NCBI GenBank assembly: GCA_964486135.1
Contig: CAZAKT010000044.1
Location: 1 to 11,107 of the forward strand
Direction: 5' to 3'
Length of the DNA: 11,107 nucleotides
DNA from: UBA4923 sp964486135
GTDB taxonomy: Bacteria; Bacillota; Clostridia; Saccharofermentanales; DTU023
Part shown: positions 1-7,318 of the stretch, piece after piece
How the letters are laid out: every line of letters starts with the position of its first letter
How positions within the stretch are numbered: position 1 is the first letter of the stretch
Notes under the pieces: generated by a model
Databases searched by the model: none
Seen by the model: the letters and a program-made list of their open reading frames with translations, nothing else
Told to the model about the DNA's origin: nothing
Position numbers and translations under genes: made by a program

Positions 1-54
1 AGGCAGTAGCCTCCGGAGCTGCGGATGCGGGTTCAATTCCTGCCTGGGACGCCA
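1..54 (+). tRNA. tRNA-Arg (anticodon CCG), 3' part only
   Basis: The left edge cuts this tRNA inside the D arm. An anticodon stem GTAGC/GCTGC (one G-T pair) encloses the 7-base loop CTCCGGA, giving anticodon CCG at 13-15. A 4-base variable region leads to the T arm GCGGG/CCTGC with loop TTCAATT. The acceptor 3' strand CTGGGAC, discriminator G and encoded CCA follow. The loop is the same as in known bacterial tRNA-Arg(CCG). A class II (Ser/Leu/Sec) reading was tried and fits worse. The missing 5' half should begin with a complement of the acceptor strand, close to GTCCCAG. Confidence 0.9.
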
Positions 55-61
55 TCGAAGC

Positions 62-90
62 GGGCCGTCTAGGGAGATGGCCCTTTTTTT
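62..90 (+). terminator. Rho-independent terminator of tRNA-Arg
   Basis: A 9-bp stem (62-70 with 75-83, one G-T pair) closes a 4-base AGGG loop and is followed directly by seven T residues. It starts 7 bases after the CCA end and therefore ends the tRNA transcript. Confidence 0.93.
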
Positions 91-151
91 GAGCTCCATC
101 TGAGACATTTGGCACGGCAGTTCAGGCCTCAAGCCAGTAGAATAAAGGCTG

Positions 152-174
152 GTATCGCCTCATAAGAGCGATAC
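152..174 (+). promoter_or_regulatory. inverted repeat in the leader of the flavin reductase gene
   Basis: GTATCGC at 152-158 is repeated inverted as GCGATAC at 168-174. An alternative fold pairs CTC with GAG inside it around an ATAA loop, with one bulged C. It ends 11 bases before the ribosome site, so it could be an operator or a leader hairpin. No T run follows, so it is not a terminator. A possible -10 box TAGAAT lies at 138-143 without a good -35, so the promoter of the gene is not called. Confidence 0.4.
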
Positions 175-200
175 AGTTTACCCTGAAGGAGATCAATACC

Positions 201-731
201 ATGAAGATATTAATTGTAACAGGCAGCATCAGCCAACAATCGAACAACAAGCGGATAGCCCGCTGGTTTGACAAAAACTATGGCGACCAGGTCGAATTGA
301 CCCACTTCCCCCTGGCCTCCATCCCTATGTACAATATGGACATTGAGGAGGATCCTCCGGCTGAAATCATCGAGATGCACCGTCTCTTCGAGGAGACGGA
401 CGGGGTCCTCATGATTACCCCTGAATATAACTATTCCATTCCAGGTGTTTTAAAGAACCTGCTGGATTGGGCCTCGCGAGGCAAGCGGTCGCTCAAGGAC
501 AAATGGGTCTTCATGCTGGGAGGCAGCACGGGCCGGTTTGGGACCCTGCGGGCACAGATGCACCTGGCCCAGATCCTGGGAGCTGCCGGTGTCGAGGCCA
601 AGCTCTTCGATAGACAGATCCAAATCGACCGGGTACACGAAAAATTTTCAGAGGACGGCCTCTGCCTGGACCCGGGCACGGAAAGGCGTCTGAAACGCGC
701 AATGGACGAATTCATCGCCTTCCTGAAGTAA
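201..731 (+). CDS. NAD(P)H-dependent FMN reductase family flavoprotein
   Basis: This 176-residue protein has the flavodoxin-like fold of the NADPH-dependent FMN reductase family (chromate, quinone and azo reductases). The N-terminal ILIVTGSIS.QSNN phosphate-binding loop is at residues 3-16. The family signature PEYNYSIPGVLKNLLDWAS (about residues 74-92) contacts the flavin, and a GGSTGRFGT loop follows near 107-115. Length is typical and the protein is cytosolic, with no signal peptide or membrane segment. The ATG start has AAGGAG at 186-191, nine bases upstream. Such enzymes move two electrons from NAD(P)H to FMN and on to quinones, metals or azo compounds. The physiological acceptor cannot be read from sequence. 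It stands alone, with hairpins on both sides, and has no link to the polyamine operon beyond position. Confidence 0.88.
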   Translation: MKILIVTGSISQQSNNKRIARWFDKNYGDQVELTHFPLASIPMYNMDIEEDPPAEIIEMHRLFEETDGVLMITPEYNYSIPGVLKNLLDWASRGKRSLKDKWVFMLGGSTGRFGTLRAQMHLAQILGAAGVEAKLFDRQIQIDRVHEKFSEDGLCLDPGTERRLKRAMDEFIAFLK

Positions 732-744
732 AGGCCGGCAAGGC

Positions 745-781
745 AAGCCGGGGATAACCCGGCTTCCAGGCGCCGCTTTTT
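745..781 (+). terminator. probable terminator after the FMN reductase gene
   Basis: An 8-bp stem (AAGCCGGG at 745-752 with CCCGGCTT at 758-765) closes a GATAA loop 13 bases after the stop codon. Five T residues come only at 777-781, so the distance between stem and T run is unusual. Termination is likely but the signal is imperfect. Confidence 0.5.
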
Positions 782-791
782 GTTCCGGCCG

Positions 792-800
792 TGCTACAAT
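792..800 (+). promoter_or_regulatory. extended -10 promoter of the spe operon
   Basis: TGCTACAAT is an extended -10 element (TG, one base, TACAAT at 795-800) with no convincing -35 box 16-18 bases upstream, as is usual for this promoter type. A start near 807 would give a short leader of about 36 bases holding AGGGAGG (828-834) eight bases before the TTG start of speD. No riboswitch-sized leader is present, so regulation by a leader RNA is unlikely. Confidence 0.55.
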
Positions 801-842
801 TGAGGGCGGCGTTTTCGCACAACCCTTAGGGAGGCAAGCTTA

Positions 843-1646
843 TTGGAAAATAAACTGCAACTTTACGGCTTCAATAACCTGACCAAGTCTCTGAGTTTCA
901 ACATTTATGATATCAGCTACGCGCGCACGGAACGGGAGAAAGCGGAATACATCGAGTACATCGATGAACAGTATAATTCGGAACGGTTGACAGGGATTTT
1001 GAGAAATTTGACGGACATCATCGGGGCCCATATCCTCAACCTGTCGAAGCAGGATTACGAACCCCAGGGCGCCTCAGTCAACATCCTGATCGCCGACGGC
1101 CCGCTACGGGAAACGGAGATTGATCCGACCAACAACCGGGGAATTCTCGGACCGGGGTCGTCACAGGTCCATGCCCATCTGGATACCAGTCATGTCTCGG
1201 TCCACACCTTTCCTGAATCCCATCCCAGCCGTTCCATCTCCACCTTCCGCGTCGATATCGATGTCTCGACCTGCGGGCGGGTTACCCCGCTGGCGGCCCT
1301 GGATTACCTGATAGCCAGCTTTGATTCCGATATCATCTCGATCGACTACCGGGTCAGGGGATTCACCCGCGACACAGGGGGGAGGAAGTATTTCCTGGAC
1401 TACCCCGTCCGTTCGATCCAGGACTTCATCGACCCCGCGACCCTCGGCCGCTACAAGGCTATGGATGTCAACGTCTACCATTCCAACCTCTTTCATACCA
1501 GGATCATGGTCAAGGATATCGATCTGGACAATTACATCTTCGGGATTGATTGCGACCAGCTGACGCCAGGTGAACGCGAAGAGATCCGGCGTGCCCTGGA
1601 GCGGGAGATGCTGGAGATCTATAACGGGAGCAATATATTTGAGTAG
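843..1646 (+). CDS. speD: S-adenosylmethionine decarboxylase proenzyme (E. coli type)
   Basis: This protein makes decarboxylated S-adenosylmethionine, the aminopropyl donor for spermidine. The 267-residue sequence follows the E. coli SpeD type (about 264 residues) from end to end: LYGFNNLTKSLSFNIYDI at the N terminus, QDYEPQGASV near 70-79, and the self-cleavage region LDTSHVSVHTFPESHP at 113-128. By analogy with E. coli, cleavage between T115 and S116 makes S116 the pyruvoyl cofactor; E. coli has Lys rather than Thr before that Ser. The catalytic Cys is C144 in VSTCG, and IDYRVRGFTRD (167-177) is also conserved. The start is TTG at 843, with AGGGAGG eight bases upstream. It is the first gene of the operon, and the next start lies inside its last codons. 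Confidence 0.95.
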   Translation: MENKLQLYGFNNLTKSLSFNIYDISYARTEREKAEYIEYIDEQYNSERLTGILRNLTDIIGAHILNLSKQDYEPQGASVNILIADGPLRETEIDPTNNRGILGPGSSQVHAHLDTSHVSVHTFPESHPSRSISTFRVDIDVSTCGRVTPLAALDYLIASFDSDIISIDYRVRGFTRDTGGRKYFLDYPVRSIQDFIDPATLGRYKAMDVNVYHSNLFHTRIMVKDIDLDNYIFGIDCDQLTPGEREEIRRALEREMLEIYNGSNIFE

Positions 1647-3117
1647 GTCCGCGGGACAGGATTACGCGCTTGATCAGACCAAGGCCCCCCTTTACGAGGC
1701 CCTGCGTGAATTCAAGCGCCGCCGTATGGTCTCCTTTGATGTGCCCGGCCATAAGCAGGGCAGGGGCAACCCGGAATTGACCGCCTTTTTGGGCCAGGCC
1801 TGCCTTTCGGTCGATGTCAACGCCATGGCAATGCTGGATTCCCTGATTCACCCGACCGGTGTGATCGACCAGGCGCAGAAACTGGCAGCGGATGCCTTTG
1901 GGGCTGACAGCTCGTTTTTTATGGTCAACGGCACAAGCTCGGCCGTCCAGGCCATGATCCTGTCCAGCTGCCAGCCGGGCGACAAGATCATTATGCCGAG
2001 AAATGTCCACAGGAGCGCCATCAACGCCCTGATCCTGTCCCGGGCCCTTCCCATCTACGTCAATCCCTCTGTCAACCATGAGCTGGGTATCCCGCTCGGT
2101 ATGGCCGCCCGTGATGTGGCCGCCGCCATAGGCCAGCATCCGGACGCCAAGGCCCTGCTTGTCAATAATCCAACTTATTACGGGGTCTGTCCCGACCTTG
2201 CCAGCCTGGTGGAGCTGGCCCATGCCTCCGGCATGCGTGTCCTCGTCGATGAGGCGCACGGTACCCACTTCTACTTCTCCGATGACCTCCCCCTTTCGGC
2301 CATGGAGGCGGGCGCCGATATGAGCGCCGTCTCACTCCATAAAACCGGCGGTTCGCTGACCCAGAGCTCACTCCTCCTCCTGGGACCAAGCCTTGCCCAG
2401 GACTACGGCTATGTCAGGCAGATCATCAATCTGACGCAGACGACCAGCGCTTCCTACCTCCTCCTGTCCTCCCTTGACATAACACGACGCAATCTGGTCC
2501 TGGACGGCCAGTCCATCTACAGGCGGGTCATCGAATTTGCGGACTACGCCAGAAGAGAGATCAACCAGATTGGCGGTTATGATGCCTTTGGAGGGGAAAA
2601 ATGTGACGGGGACGCCTTCTTTGCCTTCGATTCCTGCAAGTTGCCCGTGCATACGCGGAAACTGGGTCTTTCGGGCGTCGAGGTCTATGATCTCCTCCGG
2701 GACGATTATGATATCCAGATCGAATTTGGCGATCTTCATAATTTCCTGGCCATCCTTTCCGTAGGCGACCGCCTGGTTGGCATTGAGCGTTTGATCGCGG
2801 CCCTGGCCGATATCCGCCACCAGCACAGCCGTGAACCCTCCTTCGACCTGGTCAATGAATATATCAATCCTGATCTGGCCATGACACCTGCCCAGGCCTT
2901 TTACGCGGCGTCTGAAAGCCTGCCGCTCGAGGACTGCAAGGGCCGGATCGCCTCAGAATCCCTCATGTGCTACCCGCCCGGAATCCCCATACTGGCGCCG
3001 GGCGAACGCGTAACGGAAGAGGTTCTTGACTATATCCGCTACGCGAAGGAGAAGGGCAGTAAAATTACCGGAACAGAAGATCCGGAGGCCGAACGGCTCA
3101 AGCTGGTTTTGGAATAA
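1639..3117 (+). CDS. speA: arginine decarboxylase, PLP-dependent (aspartate aminotransferase fold)
   Basis: This is a 492-residue Orn/Lys/Arg decarboxylase of the B. subtilis SpeA type. It most likely converts arginine to agmatine, the entry step of the pathway. Visible marks are VPGHKQGRG (35-43), GTSSAVQAM (98-106), the DEAH motif at 204-207, and SLHKTGGSLTQSS (232-244), where K235 should form the PLP aldimine. A C-terminal segment CYPPGIPILAPGE matches the family end domain. The frame is open back to GTG 1570, but the better start is TTG 1639: GGGAG at 1626-1630 sits eight bases ahead, and this gives a family-length N terminus. It overlaps the speD stop by 8 bases, suggesting coupled translation. 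Lysine or ornithine cannot be excluded as substrate from sequence, but the adjacent agmatinase gene favours arginine. Confidence 0.9.
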   Translation: MSRSAGQDYALDQTKAPLYEALREFKRRRMVSFDVPGHKQGRGNPELTAFLGQACLSVDVNAMAMLDSLIHPTGVIDQAQKLAADAFGADSSFFMVNGTSSAVQAMILSSCQPGDKIIMPRNVHRSAINALILSRALPIYVNPSVNHELGIPLGMAARDVAAAIGQHPDAKALLVNNPTYYGVCPDLASLVELAHASGMRVLVDEAHGTHFYFSDDLPLSAMEAGADMSAVSLHKTGGSLTQSSLLLLGPSLAQDYGYVRQIINLTQTTSASYLLLSSLDITRRNLVLDGQSIYRRVIEFADYARREINQIGGYDAFGGEKCDGDAFFAFDSCKLPVHTRKLGLSGVEVYDLLRDDYDIQIEFGDLHNFLAILSVGDRLVGIERLIAALADIRHQHSREPSFDLVNEYINPDLAMTPAQAFYAASESLPLEDCKGRIASESLMCYPPGIPILAPGERVTEEVLDYIRYAKEKGSKITGTEDPEAERLKLVLE

Positions 3118-3129
3118 GAGGAGGCAGCT

Positions 3130-4023
3130 ATGGAACTGTGGTTCAGCGAATACCATTCGGAGCACGTAAAATTCAGCTTTCGTGTCCGCCGGCAGCTTTT
3201 TTCCCAAGACTCCGGCTTCCAGCATATCCAGGTGCTGGATACCTGCGAATTTGGCCGCGTCCTGGTCATGGACGGCTTCATTATGATGACAGAAAAGGAC
3301 GAATTCATCTATCACGAGATGGTCACCCATGTCCCCTTAGCGGTCCATCCCGCCGCCCGTCGGGTCCTGGTGATCGGCGGTGGTGACGGGGGGACCTTGC
3401 GTGAGCTCTGCCGCTATCCGGACCTGGAGGAGATCATCCTCGTTGAGATCGACCCCCTGGCCGTTGAGGTAGCCCGGCAATACCTGCCGCTAACAGCCGT
3501 ATCCTTCGACGATCCACGGGTCACCCTGCTCCACGAGGATGGCCTGCGCTATGTGAGGCGCTGCCGGGAGGAGTTTGACCTCATCATCGTGGACTCCACC
3601 GATCCCTTCGGACCCGGCGAGAGTCTTTTCACCCGTGAATTCTACAGCAGCTGCCGATATGCCCTGAAGGAGGATGGCATCCTGGTCAACCAGCACGAGG
3701 GCCCCTACTACCGGGCCGACGCTGAGGAAGCGGCGGCGATCCACCAGAAGACCTCCTCTCTTTTCCCCATCGCCCTGGTCTATCAGGCCCATATCCCCAC
3801 CTACCCCTCCGGCCACTGGCTCTTTGGTTTTATGTCAAACCGTTACCACCCCCTGGACGACCTCGACGCTGAAAGATGGCAGGCCTACGGGATCGAAACA
3901 GACTACTACAATACCAGCCTGCATGCGGGCGCCTTCGCCCTCCCAACCTATGTTGACCGCCTGCTGAATGAGGGGGAGATTCTGGATGAGGTCTTCACCC
4001 GGGCGGACCGGACCGACCCATGA
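3130..4023 (+). CDS. speE: spermidine synthase (polyamine aminopropyltransferase)
   Basis: This 297-residue protein transfers the aminopropyl group of decarboxylated S-adenosylmethionine to putrescine, giving spermidine and methylthioadenosine. An N-terminal beta domain (ELWFSEY, then EKDEFIYHEM at 55-64) precedes a Rossmann methyltransferase-like domain with GGGDGG at 83-88. The acidic ligand of the donor ribose is in ILVEID (103-108), and the catalytic region VDSTDPFGP spans 154-162 (D155, D158). IPTYPSGHW (222-230) closes the active site. GAGGAGG (3118-3124) lies five bases before the ATG, 12 bases after speA. The stop overlaps the next start as ATGA. Some homologues use agmatine instead of putrescine, which changes the order of steps; the sequence alone does not decide this. 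Confidence 0.94.
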   Translation: MELWFSEYHSEHVKFSFRVRRQLFSQDSGFQHIQVLDTCEFGRVLVMDGFIMMTEKDEFIYHEMVTHVPLAVHPAARRVLVIGGGDGGTLRELCRYPDLEEIILVEIDPLAVEVARQYLPLTAVSFDDPRVTLLHEDGLRYVRRCREEFDLIIVDSTDPFGPGESLFTREFYSSCRYALKEDGILVNQHEGPYYRADAEEAAAIHQKTSSLFPIALVYQAHIPTYPSGHWLFGFMSNRYHPLDDLDAERWQAYGIETDYYNTSLHAGAFALPTYVDRLLNEGEILDEVFTRADRTDP

Positions 4024-4874
4024 ATTTCTGCGGTTGCGAAAGTCCCTATGACTTGAGCCGCTTTGTCCTCTTCGGCGCGCCCTTTGACGGGTCGGCCTCT
4101 TTCCGGCCCGGGGCCCGGCTGGCGCCAGCCGCCATGAGGCGCGACTCCTGGGGCTTGGAGACCTACAGTCCCGAACTTGACAGGGACCTGGAGGAGGTTC
4201 CCGTGTCGGATCTGGGCGATCTGGATCTGCCGCTGGAGGCCGAAAGGGCCATCCGCTGTGTCGAGCGCCAGTTCGGCAGGATTATCGACGACGGTAAGAT
4301 CCCCCTTATGCTGGGAGGGGACCACTCTCTGACCCTGGGCGGGGTCCGGGCCGCCGCTGAGCGCTTCCCCGGCCTGCACCTGGTCCATATCGACGCCCAT
4401 ACGGATCTAAGGGATCACTACCAGGGAGACAGCCTGTCGCATGCCTCGGTCCTCCGTCGCTGCCATGAGATTTTGGGAGATGGCCGGATCCACCTCCTGG
4501 GGGCGAGATCCGGCCTTCGTGAGGAGTTCCTCTTCGCCAGGGCTCATGCCCACCTTCACGCCTTCTCCCTCGAGGAGGCGGCCGCCGTCCAGGAGACCGC
4601 TGGCTCCGCCCCTGTCTACCTTTCCCTGGACTTGGATATCCTTGATCCGTCCATCCTGCCCGGGACGGGTTCGCCGGAACCGGGAGGCGTAGCCTACAGG
4701 GAGCTGACGGCTGCCCTGGCCCTCCTCTCCCGCCTTGAGATCATAGGGTCCGATATCATGGAACTGGCCCCTGACCTGGATCCTTCCGGAGCCTCGACGG
4801 CCGTTGCCTGCAAGTTGCTCCGTGAGTGGCTGCTCCTCCTGGGCAGGAAGCCCTGGCATCGCGTCGAATCTTGA
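4020..4874 (+). CDS. speB: agmatinase (ureohydrolase family)
   Basis: This 284-residue ureohydrolase hydrolyses agmatine to putrescine and urea with a two-manganese centre. All metal ligands are visible: GGDHS at 99-103 (H102), DAHTD at 125-129 (D125, H127, D129), and SLDLDILDP at 202-210 (D204, D206). The segment GTGSPEPGG (215-223) is a hallmark of the agmatinase and arginase fold. Length is normal. The start codon lies within the ATGA overlap with speE, with no separate strong ribosome site, so translation is probably coupled. In bacteria that aminopropylate agmatine first, the homologous enzyme instead removes urea from N1-aminopropylagmatine, so the exact substrate stays open. Arginase is less likely because the operon supplies agmatine through SpeA. 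Confidence 0.92.
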   Translation: MNFCGCESPYDLSRFVLFGAPFDGSASFRPGARLAPAAMRRDSWGLETYSPELDRDLEEVPVSDLGDLDLPLEAERAIRCVERQFGRIIDDGKIPLMLGGDHSLTLGGVRAAAERFPGLHLVHIDAHTDLRDHYQGDSLSHASVLRRCHEILGDGRIHLLGARSGLREEFLFARAHAHLHAFSLEEAAAVQETAGSAPVYLSLDLDILDPSILPGTGSPEPGGVAYRELTAALALLSRLEIIGSDIMELAPDLDPSGASTAVACKLLREWLLLLGRKPWHRVES

Positions 4875-4905
4875 ACTTCCAAAGGGCCGGGAGGGCTATC
4901 GCTTC

Positions 4906-6339
4906 ATGAGGATACGGAATGTAAATCTGACGGAAGGAAACATCTGGAAACAGATTCTCTTCTTCGCCCTGCCCCTGCTCATGACCAATCTCATGCAGCA
5001 GCTGTACAGTGTGGCGGATCTTATGATCGTCGGTAACTTCAGCGGAGTCGATGCTATGGCGGGTATCGGGGCCACCAGCTCCATCATTAATATGGTTATC
5101 GGGCTGGCCTTGGGACTTGCCACCGGCGTTTCCGTGGTCACAGTCCAGGTCAGCAATTCAGAGGATTATGACGGCCTTTACAAGGTGGTTCACACGGCCT
5201 TCGCCCTTGCCCTGGCGGGGGGCTTGATCCTGACCGCCCTGGGGACCGGCCTCTCCCCCTTGCTCCTCCGCCTCATGAAGACACCGGAAGAGATCTACCC
5301 CTACGCCGTGACCTACCTTCGGATCTTCTTTCTGGGTGCCCTTCCCGTGACCGCCTACAATATCGGGGCCGGTATCCTCCGGGGGACGGGCGACACCCGG
5401 CACCCCTTCATCTTCCTGTCACTGGGCGTCCTTTTGAATGTGGTCCTCGATTTCCTCTTTGTCGGCTATTTTGGCTGGGGTGTTGCCGGCGCCGCCTGGG
5501 CCTACGTCATCGCCCAGTTCGTCACGGCCCTCCTTGTCACCTTGAGCCTGACCACAAGTATGACTCCCTTTCGCCTTTTTCTGCGCGATATCTCCTTCCA
5601 TCGAAGCTACCTGTCCCGGTCCCTCCGGGTCGGCTTGCCGGCGGGTTTGCAGGCTTTTATCCTTGCTCTTTCAGGGGTCTTCATCCAGGTCTTCATCAAT
5701 CGTTTCGGCAAGCATGCGGTGGCGGGTTTTTCTGCGGCCTCCCGCAGTGACAGTTTCGTCTTCGTCCTGGTTGGTGGCCTGGCCCTTGCCGTCATGACCT
5801 TTACAGGCGCGAACGTGGGGGCCGGCAGGTACGACCGTTTGCGGAGTGGTCTCCGCCAGAGTCTCCTGCTCACCACGGTCCTGGTCACGGCCCTGTCGGG
5901 TTTTCTCCTGCTCCTGAGGCGTCCCCTGGCGCTCGCTTTCAACCCGGATCCGGCCGTTACCGGTTACGCCACCCAAATGATGACCCTGATCCTGTCCCTC
6001 TACTGGCTATTCGCCTTGACGGAAATCATCGGCGCGACCCTGCGCGGAATGGGCTATTCCCTCTTCCCCATGGTGGTCAGCCTGATCTGTATGGCGGGGG
6101 TCCGTCTCCTCTGGATGCTCCTGGTGCTCCCAGTCTGGAACAGCTTCAATGTGATCGTTATGGCCTATCCCGTCTCCTGGGCCGTGACCCTGGTAGCCTA
6201 CCTGGTCTACCTGAAAAAAAAGGGCGGAAAGATAATGGCCCTGGCCGAAGAGGAGCCGGAGGCCGGACAGACAGAAATTCCCCCTTCGTGTACCATTGAG
6301 ACAAAAGCCGGTCCTGGTTGCCGGGATGACAGTGAATAA
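4906..6339 (+). CDS. MATE family multidrug/cation efflux transporter
   Basis: This is a 477-residue integral membrane protein with about twelve hydrophobic segments and the internal two-fold repeat of MATE antiporters. The N-terminal signature ALPLLMTNLMQQLYSVADL, then IVGNFSG and a GIGATSS turn, matches the Firmicutes DinF/MepA-like branch. GAGILRGTGDTRHPF (first half) and GATLRGMGYSLFP (second half) are the repeated loop motif. MATE proteins export organic cations or drugs in exchange for Na+ or H+. The frame is open upstream to 4804 inside speB, but ATG 4906 is preferred: GGGAGGG (4889-4895) lies ten bases ahead and the family N terminus follows at once. It sits 31 bases after speB with no terminator, so it is probably co-transcribed. 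Export of polyamines or agmatine is a tempting inference without direct sequence support. Confidence 0.92.
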   Translation: MRIRNVNLTEGNIWKQILFFALPLLMTNLMQQLYSVADLMIVGNFSGVDAMAGIGATSSIINMVIGLALGLATGVSVVTVQVSNSEDYDGLYKVVHTAFALALAGGLILTALGTGLSPLLLRLMKTPEEIYPYAVTYLRIFFLGALPVTAYNIGAGILRGTGDTRHPFIFLSLGVLLNVVLDFLFVGYFGWGVAGAAWAYVIAQFVTALLVTLSLTTSMTPFRLFLRDISFHRSYLSRSLRVGLPAGLQAFILALSGVFIQVFINRFGKHAVAGFSAASRSDSFVFVLVGGLALAVMTFTGANVGAGRYDRLRSGLRQSLLLTTVLVTALSGFLLLLRRPLALAFNPDPAVTGYATQMMTLILSLYWLFALTEIIGATLRGMGYSLFPMVVSLICMAGVRLLWMLLVLPVWNSFNVIVMAYPVSWAVTLVAYLVYLKKKGGKIMALAEEEPEAGQTEIPPSCTIETKAGPGCRDDSE

Positions 6340-6355
6340 TCGGGAGGTGGACCCC

Positions 6356-6967
6356 GTGGACAGTGAAAAGATGAAAGATCCGGAGAGGAAGGCGCTCCAG
6401 GAAGACCTGGCGGCTTTCCGCTATTTTGAGCTTGAAAAGAGGCGGGGCCAGGGGGATCGTTTTTTACAACCCTGGCTTTTCAGTCACGTCTACGCGACCG
6501 GCCCCGGGGGAAGAGGTGTCCGGAAACGGGCGGAAAAGGATTTGAAAGTTTTTTTCGGTCAGAAGGACCTGTCGTCAATTTTCGACCGGGCAGGCCCCTA
6601 CCGGGAGGAAATCCTTGAGGAGGTCCTCCTTGACTCGGCAGCCAGCTACCTGGCCATCTGCCGGGACGATGATGGGTTTGGCCGGAGACTTTTTGGCCTA
6701 ATGCGGATGAAGGGGGAGGAAAAGGAAGACAAGATAATCCGGGATGTCTACCTCTCCATGTTACCCCTCCTGGCCTCCCTGACCGGTCTCGAGGAAGCCC
6801 TCCCTATGATCCGAGCGCTCGATCAGGCCTGCCGCGGGCAATATCCGCAACGATTGGAAGATATTCGACAGCTGGTTGAAGGTAAAGGGGATGATTCCCT
6901 AAGAGATCTCCTGCCCCCTTTCGACCTCCTTTCGGAAGAAGAGAGTGAATCGCCTCCTGGGCCTTGA
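6356..6967 (+). CDS. uncharacterised 203-residue protein at the end of the spe operon
   Basis: Function unknown. The predicted product is soluble, highly charged and mostly helical, with no signal peptide, membrane segment or cysteine-based metal site. The best-looking block is LLDSAASYLAICRDDDGFG followed by RRLFGLMRMKGEEKEDKIIRD and then GLEEALPMIRALDQACRGQYPQ. I recall a similar layout in an uncharacterised clostridial family (possibly DUF6553), but this is from memory and unverified. The start chosen is GTG 6356, with GGGAGG (6342-6347) eight bases upstream; the frame also runs back to 6296 inside the MATE gene. It lies 16 bases after the MATE stop, so it belongs to the same transcript. 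Its last 164 bases overlap the opposite-strand HTH frame, and the C-terminal tail (EEESESPPGP) is low in complexity. No terminator is visible after it. Confidence 0.75.
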   Translation: MDSEKMKDPERKALQEDLAAFRYFELEKRRGQGDRFLQPWLFSHVYATGPGGRGVRKRAEKDLKVFFGQKDLSSIFDRAGPYREEILEEVLLDSAASYLAICRDDDGFGRRLFGLMRMKGEEKEDKIIRDVYLSMLPLLASLTGLEEALPMIRALDQACRGQYPQRLEDIRQLVEGKGDDSLRDLLPPFDLLSEEESESPPGP

Positions 6968-7253
6968 TGGCCGCCAGGCAAAGACCCGCCTCCAGGCCCA
7001 GCCTTTGGAAGACCCTATGGGTACGTTTGATGTTGGCGTAGGCATGGCCGGCCTCGAGCGTGGAGATGGAGCTCATGCCATAGCCCAGCTCCCCGGCAAG
7101 CAGGAGCTGGGTGATGGATTGCCTTTGTCTCTCCTGGCGGATCATATAGCCGATCCAACGCTCCTCGATTCGGGGGGCGACAGCAGGGAAGAGGGTTAAG
7201 GGAGTTTGGGGATTGGCAAGGGAGGGGAGTCCCAGATGGAGGCAGGCTGGCAT
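6804..7253 (-). CDS. short XRE-type helix-turn-helix protein, possibly a truncated regulator
   Basis: The minus strand encodes a helix-turn-helix domain at about residues 33-87: IGYMIRQERQRQSITQLLLA, then SSISTLEAGHAY and VFQRLGLE. This matches the first domain of Firmicutes Xre/Rgg-like regulators (usual form IGxLIRxxRxxxxLSQxxLA...SxIExG). Third codon positions are rich in G and C over plus-strand 6950-7160, supporting real coding there. The known family usually continues into a long helical or TPR sensor region. Here the frame stops after 149 residues and its last third lies antisense to the upstream unknown gene, so it may be a remnant. The proline-rich first 30 residues are doubtful; ATG 7253 has only a weak AGGA ahead. 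It is divergent from hflX and may bind the palindrome at 7330-7346. Confidence 0.55.
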   Translation of the reverse strand: MPACLHLGLPSLANPQTPLTLFPAVAPRIEERWIGYMIRQERQRQSITQLLLAGELGYGMSSISTLEAGHAYANIKRTHRVFQRLGLEAGLCLAAIKAQEAIHSLLPKGGRKGAGDLLGNHPLYLQPAVEYLPIVADIARGRPDRALGS

Positions 7254-7318
7254 AGAGGGTTCCTAACGTAAGGTTGTGATGGGATTTTCGCTTTTCCATC
7301 AACAAGATAACATATTCG

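Noticed and set aside
1..54. Selenocysteine or serine tRNA at the left edge
   Set aside because: A long variable arm can only be drawn with poor stems, while the GTAGC/GCTGC stem with loop CTCCGGA gives a standard tRNA-Arg(CCG).
801..842. Riboswitch or leader control of the spe operon
   Set aside because: The leader after the extended -10 box is only about 36 bases and shows no stem able to form a known riboswitch.
1570..1638. GTG 1570 as the start of speA
   Set aside because: It lies deep inside speD, has no better ribosome site, and adds 23 residues without family support; TTG 1639 has GGGAG eight bases ahead.
1510..2268. 252-codon open frame on the minus strand opposite speD and speA
   Set aside because: It is antisense to two genes with clear family motifs, shows no recognisable domain, and spans the speD-speA junction; a high-GC shadow frame.
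4804..4905. Upstream start for the MATE gene inside speB
   Set aside because: The added 34 residues are a speB shadow; ATG 4906 has GGGAGGG and the family N terminus.
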